A stretch of DNA of 14,394 nucleotides from Chloroflexota bacterium (lineage in GTDB: Bacteria > Chloroflexota > Dormibacteria > Dormibacterales > Dormibacteraceae): assembly GCA_005888075.1 (NCBI GenBank), contig VBKD01000089.1:1-14394 (forward strand). Direction: 5' to 3'. Below, one piece after another: positions 6,835-14,394 of this stretch; position 1 is the stretch's first letter; each line of letters begins with the position of its first letter. A program made the translations under genes and the position numbers. The notes beneath the pieces were generated by a model. That model had not been told where the DNA came from. It was given only the letters and a program-made list of their open reading frames with translations, and searched no databases.

Positions 6835-6871
6835 GGGTTGGTGCAAACTCGGATCGTCGGTACACGGAGCA
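6835..6871. promoter_or_regulatory. 37-bp control element, copy 2 (ahead of the ABC transporter operon)
   Basis: Second copy of the element at 4224-4260, four mismatches in 37 positions and the same orientation relative to the downstream plus-strand gene. It lies in the 87-nt gap between pobA and the substrate-binding-protein gene and ends 40 nt before the GTG start. The conservation of an otherwise non-coding stretch points to a shared operator or promoter linking transporter and catabolic genes. Confidence 0.6.
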
Positions 6872-6911
6872 ATTTTTGGTCCGGCCTGATCCCGGTGGGG
6901 AGGAGAGTCAG

Positions 6912-8166
6912 GTGAGCACGAGGAAACCTTCATCCGCGGGAATTACTCGGCGCGAGATGCTCAAAGGCACCGGCCTCGTCCTTGGGGGACTGGCGGTTCC
7001 AGGCGTGCTCGAGTCTTGCCTGACATCGTCGAACATATCAGCGGGCGGATCGATCAAGATCGGTTTCGTCAGCCCGCTGACTGGGCCGGCCTCCGGCTTC
7101 GGCGAGCCCGATCCATATGTCCTCGGCCTGGCCAGAAGCGCATTCAAGAATGGGCTGACGGTTGGAGGCACCAACTACTCGGTCGAGATCGTTTCACGCG
7201 ACGGACAGTCAACGCCATCGGTCGGAGCGCAGGTCGCGCAAGACCTGATCCAGAACCAGAAGGTCGACTTGCTCCTGGCGACGTCGACGCCTGAGACCGT
7301 GAACCCGGTATCGGATGCCGCGGAAGCCCAAGTACACGTATCACTTCTGCTTCGGCGTCGAGCAGTTCTTCCTCGCGTACACGCATTTGTGGCCGCAGGT
7401 CCAGACCAACAAGAAGGTCGGCGTGATGTATCCGAACGACGCCGACGGCAATGCCATTCGTGCAGTGCTGGGTCCCCTCCTCAAAGGCGCCGGTTACACC
7501 ATCGTGGATCCTGGGCCGTATGAGGACGGCACCAACGACTACACGGCGCAGATCCAGAGATTCATCCAGGAGGATTGCCAGATCTTCAACACTTTCCCCA
7601 TCCCTCCTGACTTCGCAACTTTCTGGCGGCAGGCGTCACAACAGAAATACACCCAGCACGTCAAGATCGGGCAGATCGCCAAGACAGGCCTCTTCCCGTC
7701 ACAGGTTCAATCGCTGGGCGCGCTCGGCAATGGCCTCGCTTCGGCCGTGTACTGGGCGCCGACGTGGCCTTACAAGTCGTCGCTCACGAGTCTGACCTGC
7801 AAGCAGCTGGCCGACGGTTACGAGTCGTCGTCGAGCAAGCAGTGGAACCAGCAGATGGGTCCGAGTCTGGCCCTCTTCGACGTCGCAGCCGCCGTCCTGA
7901 AGGCAAGCGGCGATCCGAAGAACAAGACCAAGGTCGCGAACACGATGAAGACTCTCTCGGTCGATACCATCATCGGCCACCTCGACTGGTCGAAGCCCGC
8001 GACCCTCGCCGGCACTGCGGTCCCGAACGTGGTGGCAACCCCGATCATCGGCGGACAGTGGAAGCAGGGCGTGTCGAAGTGGCCGGTCGATTTCGTGATC
8101 TGTGAGAACTCGTCCGATCCCAACGTCCCAGTCGCGTCGTCTCTTCAGCCTTACACCGGATCGTAG
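6912..8166 (+). pseudogene. LIV/HAAT-type ABC transporter substrate-binding protein, frame-disrupted
   Basis: Periplasmic-binding-protein type I (Leu/Ile/Val-binding-like) component of a HAAT-family importer. The GTG start follows GGGGAGGAG. The leader is a Tat-type lipoprotein signal: ITRREMLKG (Arg13-Arg14), a hydrophobic run, and a loose lipobox LESC with Cys36. Mature sequence starts IKIGFVSPLTGPASGFGEP, typical of the family. The first part runs to about 7328 (ETVNPVSDAAEA); the second, in another frame from about 7318, continues KPKYTYHFCFGVEQFF to the stop at 8166. Roughly 25 residues of the usual loop between these blocks are missing, with 3n+2 nt lost. The join lies in GCCGCGGAAGCCC, which may be shared by both sides. 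No other stop or frameshift is seen. The ligand is unknown; pobA and pcaHG nearby suggest an aromatic acid or related compound. Confidence 0.85.
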
Positions 8167-8168
8167 CT

Positions 8169-8788
8169 GTGCAGGCGGCGATTCTCGCCGCGACTGACGT
8201 CCACAAGCGGTTCGGCGCCCTCAGGGTGCTCGATGGGGTCGACTTCGCCCTCGGCGAGGGTGAAGCGGTTGGCGTCGTCGGACCGAATGGCGCAGGCAAG
8301 ACGACGCTCTTGAGCGTCCTCGCCGGCTCGCTGTCCGCGGATGGCGGGAGAATCGTCTTTCGGGGACGCGACGTGACGTCAAGCGGCGCGGCGGATCGGT
8401 GCACGCTGGGTATCGCTCGCACCCATCAGGTGCCCAGGCCATTCGTGGGGATGACCGTCTTCGAAAACGTGTTGGTCGGCGCCACGGCCGGCGGGCGGCG
8501 CAGAGGTTCTGAGGCCTACGGCCTTTGGTCGAGCCCGCAGTGCTTCTTCTCGACGAGATCGGAGGCGGGCTGACCGATGCCGAGTCGGCGGAGCTGGTCG
8601 AGACCGTTGCCGGCCTGCGTGACCGTGGCATCGCCGTGCTCTGGATCGAGCACATCGTCCATGTTCTCATGCAGGTGGTCAGCCGCCTGATCTGCATGGA
8701 CGCCGGCAAGATCATCGCGGACGGCGCACCCGAAGCGGTGGTGTCTCAGGCGTCGGTGGTCGATGCCTATCTGGGAAGAGGCGCATGA
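8169..8788 (+). pseudogene. livG: ABC transporter ATPase, LivG type, frame-disrupted
   Basis: One of the two ATPase subunits of the HAAT importer. It begins with GTG 2 nt after the substrate-binding-protein stop. The first part shows Walker A GPNGAGKTT and the LivG-typical GIARTHQVPRPFVGMTVFENV. The frame then breaks near 8500-8535; the continuing frame carries EPAVLLLDEIGGGLTDAES (Walker B and D-loop), WIEHIVHVLM (H-loop) and a LivG-like end DAYLGRGA. The piece between, about 45 residues with the LSGG signature motif, is missing; the lost length is 3n+1 nt. The first frame stops at about 8573, so the product would be a truncated ATPase. The stop at 8786-8788 overlaps the livF ATG (ATGA). The second half has no start signal of its own. 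Confidence 0.83.
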
Positions 8789-9513
8789 GCCTGCTCGCGG
8801 TTGAGAATCTCGACTGTCGGTACGGCCTTCTCCAGGCCGTGCGTGGTGTTTCGTTCGAGATCGCCCAGGGCGAGACCTTCGCGCTCATCGGCGCCAACGG
8901 CGCGGGCAAGACGACTCTGCTCAGGAGCATCGCCGGCGCGCACAAGCCGCACGCTGGTCGCGTCACGCTCGATGGCGTCGACATCACCTCTCTGCCCGCT
9001 CACCGTCGGGTCGCACTGGGCATCGCGTTGGTGCCCGAAGGCCGCCGACTCTTCCCGACCCTGACCGTTGAAGAGAACTTACGCATCGCCGCGGCGCGCA
9101 ACAGCACTGGGCGGTGGAACATGAAGTCTGTCCTCGAGGTCTTCCCGATCCTGCAGCCCCGCCGTCATATGCCCGCCTCGACACTTTCGGGCGGAGAGCA
9201 GCAGGCGGTCGCCATCGGCCGCGCTTTGATGACCAATCCGAGATTGCTACTGCTCGACGAGGTGTCGCTCGGGTTGGCGCCGATTGTCGTAGATGCGGTC
9301 TACCGCTCGCTGATCGACATACTCCAGGAAGGCGCCACCGTCGTGCTCGTCGAGCAAGACCTGACGCGTGCGCTCAAGGTGTCCGATCGAGTCACCTGCA
9401 TGCTCGAAGGCCGCATCGTGCTGCAGGGCGAGGCTCGTTCGCTCGACCGCAACCAGGTGGTTGGTGCTTACTTCGGCTTGCGGCGACCGGCCTCAGGAAG
9501 CGCTTCGGCATGA
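8785..9513 (+). CDS. livF: ABC transporter ATPase, LivF type
   Basis: A complete 242-residue ATPase, the second nucleotide-binding subunit of the branched-chain-amino-acid-like (HAAT) importer. Walker A GANGAGKT (36-43), Q-loop region PEGRRLFPTLTVEENL, signature LSGGEQQ (134-140), Walker B LLLLDE (154-159), D-loop SLGLAP and the H-loop equivalent VEQD are all present. The GRRLFP segment and the short length distinguish LivF from LivG. ATGA overlaps at both ends (with livG at 8785 and livH at 9510) indicate translational coupling within one operon. It is intact, whereas the genes on both sides carry internal losses. Confidence 0.93.
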   Translation: MSLLAVENLDCRYGLLQAVRGVSFEIAQGETFALIGANGAGKTTLLRSIAGAHKPHAGRVTLDGVDITSLPAHRRVALGIALVPEGRRLFPTLTVEENLRIAAARNSTGRWNMKSVLEVFPILQPRRHMPASTLSGGEQQAVAIGRALMTNPRLLLLDEVSLGLAPIVVDAVYRSLIDILQEGATVVLVEQDLTRALKVSDRVTCMLEGRIVLQGEARSLDRNQVVGAYFGLRRPASGSASA

Positions 9514-10296
9514 CCATCGCCAACGCCGTCCTGCAGGGCATCTTCCTCGGCGCGTTTTACGCGGTGATCGCCTGCGGTCTGTCCGTGATGTTCGGTGTGA
9601 TGAGAATCATCAACCTGGCCCCCGGTCATGATCGCCCTCGGCTACGTGCTTCACCTGACGGTGCTCGAGCGCAGCCTCAAATCCGGGGTCCTCACCCCGC
9701 TGCTAGCCACATTCGGCCTCTCGATCGTGATCCAGAACCTGCTGCTGCTCGCGTTCTCGCCCGACGTTCGTTCGCTGGGCGGAAGCACCGGCGCGATAAC
9801 CACGGCCAGCTGGCAGGTGACGAGGGGGCTCACCGTTTCCGCGCTCGGCATGGTCATCCTCGTCGTCGCGCTGCTGCTCTTCGGCGCCCTGCACGTCTTC
9901 CTCTCCAGCACGCGGGCAGGCTGGGCGATGAGAGCGACTGCGGAAGATGCCGACGCCGCGGAGCTGGTCGGCATCGACAGCCGCGGCGTCTATGCGCGGG
10001 CGACCGCGTTGGCTGTGGCGATCGCGGCGCTCGGTGGACTGTTCCTCGCCATCCGGTCTGTCTTCGATCCGATCAGCGGTCCGACGCAGCTGATTTTTGC
10101 GTTCGAGGCGGTTGTCATCGGAGGCATGGGCAACCTGTGGGGAACGCTGATCGGCGGCATCGCGTTGGGAGTCGCCCAAACCCTTGGCGCCCAAATCCAC
10201 CCACAGTTCTCCGTCATGGCGGGCCATCTTCTGTTTCTTGCGGTGCTCATCGTCCGGTTCGGCGGCGGTCGAGCGATCCTGAGGCCAGTTCGATGA
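9510..10296 (+). pseudogene. livH: ABC transporter permease, LivH type, frame-disrupted
   Basis: Inner-membrane permease of the HAAT importer. The start overlaps the livF stop in ATGA. The first part, IANAVLQGIFLGAFYAVIA then VMFGVMRIINLA, is the classic LivH N-terminus. Near 9616-9630 the frame changes, and PVMIALGYVLH, GVLTPLLATFGLSIVIQNLL, the cytoplasmic ATEDADAAELVGID loop and the GGMGNLWGTLIGG motif follow. About 30-35 residues (part of the second and third membrane segments, after the usual NLAHGD block) are missing; the lost length is 3n+2 nt. The first frame happens to stay open to the end of livM, giving a spurious long reading. The end overlaps the livM ATG (ATGA at 10293-10296). 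Confidence 0.85.
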
Positions 10297-11297
10297 GCCA
10301 ACGAGTCCAGCGCTGGACGCGCATGTCCAGTCTGTTCACTGCGGGGACGGGCGCGCTGGCGATCGCACTGGCTTTCGTGCCCTTGGTGTTCGAATCCGAT
10401 GTCGTTCAGAAGCTGACCAACCTTCTGATCCTTGTCCTCCTGGCCACGATGTGGAACGCGCTGGCCGGCTATGGAGGATTGCTCTCCATCGGCCAGCAGG
10501 CCTTCATCGGCATCGGGGCATATGCGACCGTGTTCTTTGCCGGCCTCGGTGTGACGCCGTACGTGGCGATGGTCGTTGCGACCCTTGTCGCGGGCGCCGT
10601 CTCGGTGCCGATCTCGCTCTTCGCCCTGCGACTGCGAGCAGCTCAGTTCGCGATTGGCATGTGGGTGATCGCCGAGGTTTTCTCGATCGTGGTGAGGTTC
10701 GACAAGGATCTCGGAGCCGGCACGGGCATCTCTCTCATCCAGATGAACCAGTTCGAGCCGAACTTCCGGCAGGCGTACACCTTCTGGCTGGCGCTGGCTT
10801 TCACGGTGATCTTTCTTGGCGCCCTCTTCTATTTGTTGCGCTCACCACTCGGGGCCTCGCTCCAAGCCATCCGTGACGACGAGGACGCGGCACGGTCCCT
10901 CGGCGTTCATGTGGCCGCTCGAAAGCGTTTGCTTTTCGTGCTTGCCGGCCTGGGCTGCGGTGCGGCGGGAGTTCTGATCGTCGCCAACACACTGTTCATC
11001 GAACCGGGTTCAGTTTTCAGCGTGCAGTGGTCGGCTTACATGATTTTCATGGTCCTCGTTGGCGGCCTTGGCACTTTCGAGGGCCCTATCCTGGGCGCCA
11101 TCTTGCTGTTCGCGATCCAGACCACCTTCACGCAGGGCGGCCCCTGGTACCTGGTCGGTCTGGGGGCAACGGCCGCGCTGTTTGCCCTTCTGCTGCCGCG
11201 CGGGCTGTGGGGCACGATCGAAGAGCGACTCGGCCTTCGCCTGCTGCCTGTCGGCTATCAGGTCGTCGAAGTCGGCGCTGTGAAACAGAAAGCATGA
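10293..11297 (+). CDS. livM: ABC transporter permease, LivM type
   Basis: A complete 334-residue permease with about nine hydrophobic segments. Family blocks seen: LLATMWNALAGYGGLLSIGQQAFIGIGAY, the cytoplasmic coupling loop SLQAIRDDEDAARSLGVHV that contacts the ATPases, and VGGLGTFEGPILGA near the C-terminus. LivM pairs with LivH to form the membrane channel. The ATG overlaps the livH stop, and its own stop overlaps the ATG of the MarR gene, both as ATGA, so the regulator is part of the same transcript. The length is normal and no disruption is seen. Substrate specificity cannot be read from the permease. Confidence 0.93.
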   Translation: MSQRVQRWTRMSSLFTAGTGALAIALAFVPLVFESDVVQKLTNLLILVLLATMWNALAGYGGLLSIGQQAFIGIGAYATVFFAGLGVTPYVAMVVATLVAGAVSVPISLFALRLRAAQFAIGMWVIAEVFSIVVRFDKDLGAGTGISLIQMNQFEPNFRQAYTFWLALAFTVIFLGALFYLLRSPLGASLQAIRDDEDAARSLGVHVAARKRLLFVLAGLGCGAAGVLIVANTLFIEPGSVFSVQWSAYMIFMVLVGGLGTFEGPILGAILLFAIQTTFTQGGPWYLVGLGATAALFALLLPRGLWGTIEERLGLRLLPVGYQVVEVGAVKQKA

Positions 11298-11845
11298 AGG
11301 GCAACGGGGACAGGTCGACGCACCCGCCCGAAGACCTCATGCAGCACCCTGGTCATCTGCTGCGGCGCGCTCTGCAGACGATGAACTTGCTGTGGGACCA
11401 AGAGGTCTCGCACACGATCACATCGCCACAGTTCGCTGCGCTGAACGCTCTATATCGCGAACCAAGGCTCGATCAAGGCACGCTTGGCCAGCGCATCTCA
11501 CTCGACCGCTCGACCATGGCGGAAGTGGTCTCGCGGCTCGGCGCTCGGGGCTTGATCAGCACGGAGCGCGACACGCGCGACGGCCGCCGCAAGAAAATCA
11601 CGCTTACCCCGAAAGGCCTCTACTCCTTGCAACAGCTGATTCCTCGCACCCGCATGATGACCGAGAGGCTGGTCGGTCCTCTTGACGCGAAAGAGCGCAG
11701 CGAGCTGCTTCGGCTGCTGAGCGCGGTCGTCAAAGCCAACGAGCAACTTCAATCGACACGCAAGATTCGCCTGGACTTGACCTCGGAGCGGGGCAACGTG
11801 CCGCGTTCAACCATCCGGCAGCCGAGGCGCACGCCAAGCGCCTGA
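11294..11845 (+). CDS. MarR-family transcriptional regulator
   Basis: A 183-residue winged-helix protein. The core is MarR-like: SPQFAALNALYREPRLDQGTLGQRISLDRSTMAEVVSRLGARGLI (helix-turn-helix), followed by the wing TERDTRDGRRKKITLTPKG, then C-terminal dimerisation helices ending near VVKANEQLQ. The last ~30 residues are basic, outside the usual MarR fold, and are encoded on DNA that overlaps the 3' end of the convergent CoA-ligase gene by 97 nt. The ATG overlaps the livM stop, so the regulator is co-transcribed with the transporter. MarR proteins often bind aromatic acids or their CoA thioesters and repress nearby genes; the repeated 37-bp elements at 4224 and 6835 are plausible targets (inference). 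Effector unknown. Confidence 0.88.
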   Translation: MKGNGDRSTHPPEDLMQHPGHLLRRALQTMNLLWDQEVSHTITSPQFAALNALYREPRLDQGTLGQRISLDRSTMAEVVSRLGARGLISTERDTRDGRRKKITLTPKGLYSLQQLIPRTRMMTERLVGPLDAKERSELLRLLSAVVKANEQLQSTRKIRLDLTSERGNVPRSTIRQPRRTPSA

Positions 11846-13023
11846 CGAAGGTCTGCCTCGAGGCGCTCGGTCGACGAGTCCTCGCCATCCATCTCCACCA
11901 GCAACGACACCTCGTCCATCTGCCGGACGCGTCGGTGCTCGATGACGAACTCGACCACCTGGGGGTGTCGCCGCACGATGTCCTCGACCTGCGATGGATA
12001 GAGGTTGACGCCGCGTACGGTGAACATGTCGTCGACCCGGCCGCGGATTCCGCCGAGCAGCTTCATGAACGGGCTGCCACACGAGCACGGCGTTCGCGAG
12101 ACGTGTACGCGATCTCCCGTCCGGTAGCGGATCAGCGGCATTCCCCAGCGACCAAGGTTGGTGGCGACGAGCTCGCCTTCTGATGCCGCGAGCCCGTTTT
12201 GGTCGATCACCTCGAAGATGAACTCCGACTCGATGACGTGAATCCCGTCTCGCTGCGAGCAGCTGACGCCGGTAGGTCCGAGCTCGGTCATGCCGGTGTG
12301 GTCGAAACACGGCGCTGAGTAGGCCGATTCGATCGCGGCGCGAGTCGCCGGGATGCTGGCGCCCGGTTCCCCGGCGTGGATGGTCACCTTGATCTCCGAG
12401 CCTGGAAGATCGAGCCCAAGATCCTTCGCGATCTCCGCCAGTCGCAGCGCGTACGTCGGGGTGCACAGGAGCGCCGTCGCCTGAAGCTCGAGCATCGTGC
12501 GCAGCCGCTGCTCGCTGGTCATCCCTCCGCCCGACACGCAAAGAGCGCCGAGGCGCTGGGCGCCCCCAAACGCGGACCAGAATCCGATGAACGGGCCGAA
12601 CGAGAACGCGAAAAAGATGCGATCGCCCGCATCAACCCCCGCGGCTCCGTATACGTGGTCTGCCCAGATTCGCAGCCACCAATCCCATGAGTCGGCGGTG
12701 TCGAGCCAGCGCAGCGGCCGGTCCCCGCTAGAGCCGGAGGTTTGATGGAGACGGACGTATCGCTCCATCGGATAGGTGAGGTTGGTTCCGTACGGTGGAT
12801 GAGCCTCCTGGTCGGCGAGCAACTCTGATTTTCTGGTCAGCGGCAGCCGTTCGAAGTCATCCCACCCATGAACGTCGTGGAGCCTGTCGCGCCAGAACTC
12901 ATTGGTCTTCAGTACGTCCGAGACGCCGGCCCGCAGCTTCTTCAGCTGCCCGGCGCGGAGCTCCTCGAAGCTAGTTTCGGACTGCGCGGTCGCCGATCTC
13001 AAGGACCGTGTCGAGGATCTCAA
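11749..13023 (-). CDS. phenylacetate-CoA-ligase-like (PaaK-type) AMP-forming ligase
   Basis: A 424-residue adenylate-forming enzyme of the PaaK family, expected to activate an aromatic or related carboxylic acid to its CoA thioester with ATP. Seen: the phosphate-binding QTSGSSGDRP (94-102), HAGEPGASIP, the FDHTGMTELGPTG motif, YRTGDRV, a CSCGS cysteine motif common in PaaK-like ligases, a C-terminal domain VNLYPSQVEDIVRRHPQ, and the terminal catalytic-type lysine (Lys416 in EVKSRR). The length fits the family. The start is uncertain: TTG at 13023 or TTG at 13002, neither with a well-spaced ribosome site; both overlap the end of the upstream aminotransferase gene, so translation is probably coupled. 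The 3' end overlaps the MarR gene. The exact substrate is not readable. Confidence 0.88.
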   Translation of the reverse strand: MRSSTRSLRSATAQSETSFEELRAGQLKKLRAGVSDVLKTNEFWRDRLHDVHGWDDFERLPLTRKSELLADQEAHPPYGTNLTYPMERYVRLHQTSGSSGDRPLRWLDTADSWDWWLRIWADHVYGAAGVDAGDRIFFAFSFGPFIGFWSAFGGAQRLGALCVSGGGMTSEQRLRTMLELQATALLCTPTYALRLAEIAKDLGLDLPGSEIKVTIHAGEPGASIPATRAAIESAYSAPCFDHTGMTELGPTGVSCSQRDGIHVIESEFIFEVIDQNGLAASEGELVATNLGRWGMPLIRYRTGDRVHVSRTPCSCGSPFMKLLGGIRGRVDDMFTVRGVNLYPSQVEDIVRRHPQVVEFVIEHRRVRQMDEVSLLVEMDGEDSSTERLEADLRQALGVRLGCRMVERGTLPRSEVKSRRILRVD

Positions 13024-14305
13024 AGCCCTCGTCCAGCTCAGCCTCCGTGACGCACAAAGGCGGGTTGGTCATGATCGTGTTCCAGCGCACGAAGGTGAAC
13101 ATCCCCGCCTCCAGCATCGCCTGGCTGATCGCCTTCATCTCCGGTGATGTCCCGTTGAATGGCGCGAGCGGCTCCAACGTGCCTCGGTCGCGCACCAGCT
13201 CGATCGCGCCGAACAATCCGATCGAGCGCACCGCACCCACGCACGGGTGACGTTCCTGCAGCTTCTTGTGCCGGCTCGCCAGCACGGCGCCCAAACGTTT
13301 CGCGTTGCCGACCATATCGTCCTCTTCATAGGCCCGCAGAGTGCCAAGCGCCGCGGCGCACGCCAATGGGTGGCTGTTGTAGGTGAGGCCGCCATAGAAG
13401 ACGTGGTCGTCGAAGTACGCGGCAACCTTGGGCCGCATCCCCACCGCGCCGAGCGGCACGTAGCTGCTCGTCAGTCCCTTCGCGAGCGTGATCAGGTCAG
13501 GCACGACGTCCCAGTGGTCCACCGCGAACCATCGTCCGGTCCGGCCGAACCCGGTCATCACCTCGTCACAGATCAGCAAGATGCCGTACCGATCGCACAG
13601 CTCGCGCACGCCTTGCATGTATCCATCGGGCGGAATCAACACCCCATTCGTGCCCGTGATCGGCTCGAGGATGAAGGCCGCGATGGTCGGCGGCCCTTCC
13701 AGTTGAATCGTTTCCTCCAGCGTGGCCAGCGCCTCATCCGCGGTGTCCCACCCGCGCTGAATGCCGTGGTAAGGGTCGAGCACATGTACGAGGCCTGACC
13801 CGCCCACTTCGTTCGCCCAGCGACGCGGGTCACCCGTGGCCTGGATCGCGTTTCCGGTCGACCCGTGATAGGAGCGGTAACGGGCGAGGATCTTTGGCCG
13901 GCCGGTGACCGCGCGCGCGATCTTGATCGCGTTCTCGTTGGCGTCAGCGCCGCCCAGCGTGAAGAAGACCTTGTCGATGTCGCCCGGAAGTAGTTGAGCC
14001 AGCTTCTGCGCCAGTCGCGCCCGTGGCTCATGAGCCATGAACGGCCCGATGTATGCGAGCTTTTCGGCCTGGTCCTTGATCGCATCGATGATCCGGCGGT
14101 CACCGTAGCCCGCGTTGATGCACATCAGCTGGCTGTTGAAGTCGATGAAACGACGTCCGTCGACCGTGGTGAAGTGGACGCTCTTGCCGCTCGCCACGGC
14201 CATCGGCTGGAGCCCCGCCTGGGCGCTCCAGTCGTACAGCGTGTGGCGGAGGCAGAGCTCGGTGATCTCCTCCGCGGTGAGGGCCTTGACGGTCTCTGTC
14301 GCCAC
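12971..14305 (-). CDS. class III (omega) pyridoxal-phosphate aminotransferase
   Basis: A 444-residue class III aminotransferase of the omega-amino acid/pyruvate type. The PLP-binding features are clear: FTLGGADANENAIKIAR (phosphate site), RYRSYHGST with Tyr146, ICDEVMTGFGRTG with Asp247, and TLAKGLTSSYVPLGAV with Lys276 forming the Schiff base; GGLTYNSHPLACAA follows. Such enzymes move an amino group from an omega-amino acid, beta-amino acid, amine or taurine to pyruvate or 2-oxoglutarate; the substrate cannot be assigned, although the KGLTSSY block recalls taurine-pyruvate enzymes. I chose GTG at 14305, with AGGA about 8 nt upstream. It is the first gene of a two-gene minus-strand operon with the PaaK-like ligase, overlapping it by 32-53 nt, which suggests consecutive steps on one amino compound. 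Confidence 0.92.
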   Translation of the reverse strand: MATETVKALTAEEITELCLRHTLYDWSAQAGLQPMAVASGKSVHFTTVDGRRFIDFNSQLMCINAGYGDRRIIDAIKDQAEKLAYIGPFMAHEPRARLAQKLAQLLPGDIDKVFFTLGGADANENAIKIARAVTGRPKILARYRSYHGSTGNAIQATGDPRRWANEVGGSGLVHVLDPYHGIQRGWDTADEALATLEETIQLEGPPTIAAFILEPITGTNGVLIPPDGYMQGVRELCDRYGILLICDEVMTGFGRTGRWFAVDHWDVVPDLITLAKGLTSSYVPLGAVGMRPKVAAYFDDHVFYGGLTYNSHPLACAAALGTLRAYEEDDMVGNAKRLGAVLASRHKKLQERHPCVGAVRSIGLFGAIELVRDRGTLEPLAPFNGTSPEMKAISQAMLEAGMFTFVRWNTIMTNPPLCVTEAELDEGFEILDTVLEIGDRAVRN

Positions 14306-14306
14306 A

Positions 14307-14394
14307 ATGAGATCCTACTTCGGTGAGCTTGAAGGATGGCCGCCCGAGGATTGGCATCACCGTTCATCCGAAGAGGGGCATGCAGTACTTCGCC
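14307..14394 (+). CDS. possible start of a divergent gene, cut by the window edge
   Basis: From ATG 14307 the frame is open to the end of the window (29 codons, beginning MRSYFGELEGWPPEDWHHRS). It would be transcribed divergently from the aminotransferase, with starts only 1 nt apart. No ribosome site is visible and I do not recognise the sequence. It may be a real partial gene or just a short open stretch in the upstream region of the aminotransferase. Confidence 0.2.
   Translation, partial: MRSYFGELEGWPPEDWHHRSSEEGHAVLR

Noticed and set aside
9114..11297. A very long plus-strand open frame (727 codons) running through livF, livH and livM
   Set aside because: It is out of frame with livF and with the second half of livH; it only looks continuous because the frame of livM and of the livH start coincides and stays open in GC-rich DNA. 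The real genes are livF, disrupted livH and livM.
1..14394. CRISPR arrays, tRNA/rRNA genes, insertion sequences or phage genes
   Set aside because: No regularly spaced repeats, no cloverleaf-like or rRNA-like segments, and no transposase or integrase motifs were recognised on either strand.

Overview
The window is GC-rich bacterial DNA whose genes are mostly packed into tight operons with ATGA start/stop overlaps. The gene content suggests a free-living, probably soil, heterotroph that degrades plant-derived aromatic acids. The base composition and protein style would fit an actinobacterial, Chloroflexota or Dormibacterota-like organism, but that placement is only an impression; no rRNA, tRNA or other phylogenetic marker is present.

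Layout. (1) 38-1168 (+): secreted seven-bladed beta-propeller of the lactonase family, followed by a strong hairpin. (2) 1218-1682 (+): OsmC-family redox protein with an in-frame TGA exactly where the first catalytic cysteine is expected, followed at the right distance by a hairpin resembling a bacterial SECIS. It is a candidate selenoprotein and the most notable item here. (3) Minus-strand operon 4220 to 1659: pcaH, pcaG, pcaC and an unknown multi-pass membrane protein. (4) A short divergent control region (4221-4293) carries one copy of a 37-bp element; the second copy lies at 6835-6871, ahead of the transporter operon. (5) Plus-strand genes 4294-11845: an aromatic aldehyde dehydrogenase, pobA, a LIV/HAAT-type ABC transporter (substrate-binding protein, LivG, LivF, LivH, LivM) and a MarR-family regulator. 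(6) Minus-strand pair 14305 to 11749: class III aminotransferase and a phenylacetate-CoA-ligase-like enzyme, whose 3' end overlaps the MarR gene.

How it works together (inference). The ABC importer would bring in an aromatic acid or related compound. The aldehyde dehydrogenase would oxidise a hydroxybenzaldehyde or vanillin-type aldehyde. PobA hydroxylates 4-hydroxybenzoate to protocatechuate, PcaHG opens the ring, and PcaC acts two steps later. pcaB, pcaD and the later beta-ketoadipate genes are not in the window.

Caution. Four plus-strand genes (aldehyde dehydrogenase, substrate-binding protein, livG, livH) each look normal at both ends but lack an internal block and change reading frame at one point. 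At least some junctions look like short shared sequences. No other decay is seen, so assembly collapse is at least as likely as true pseudogenisation.
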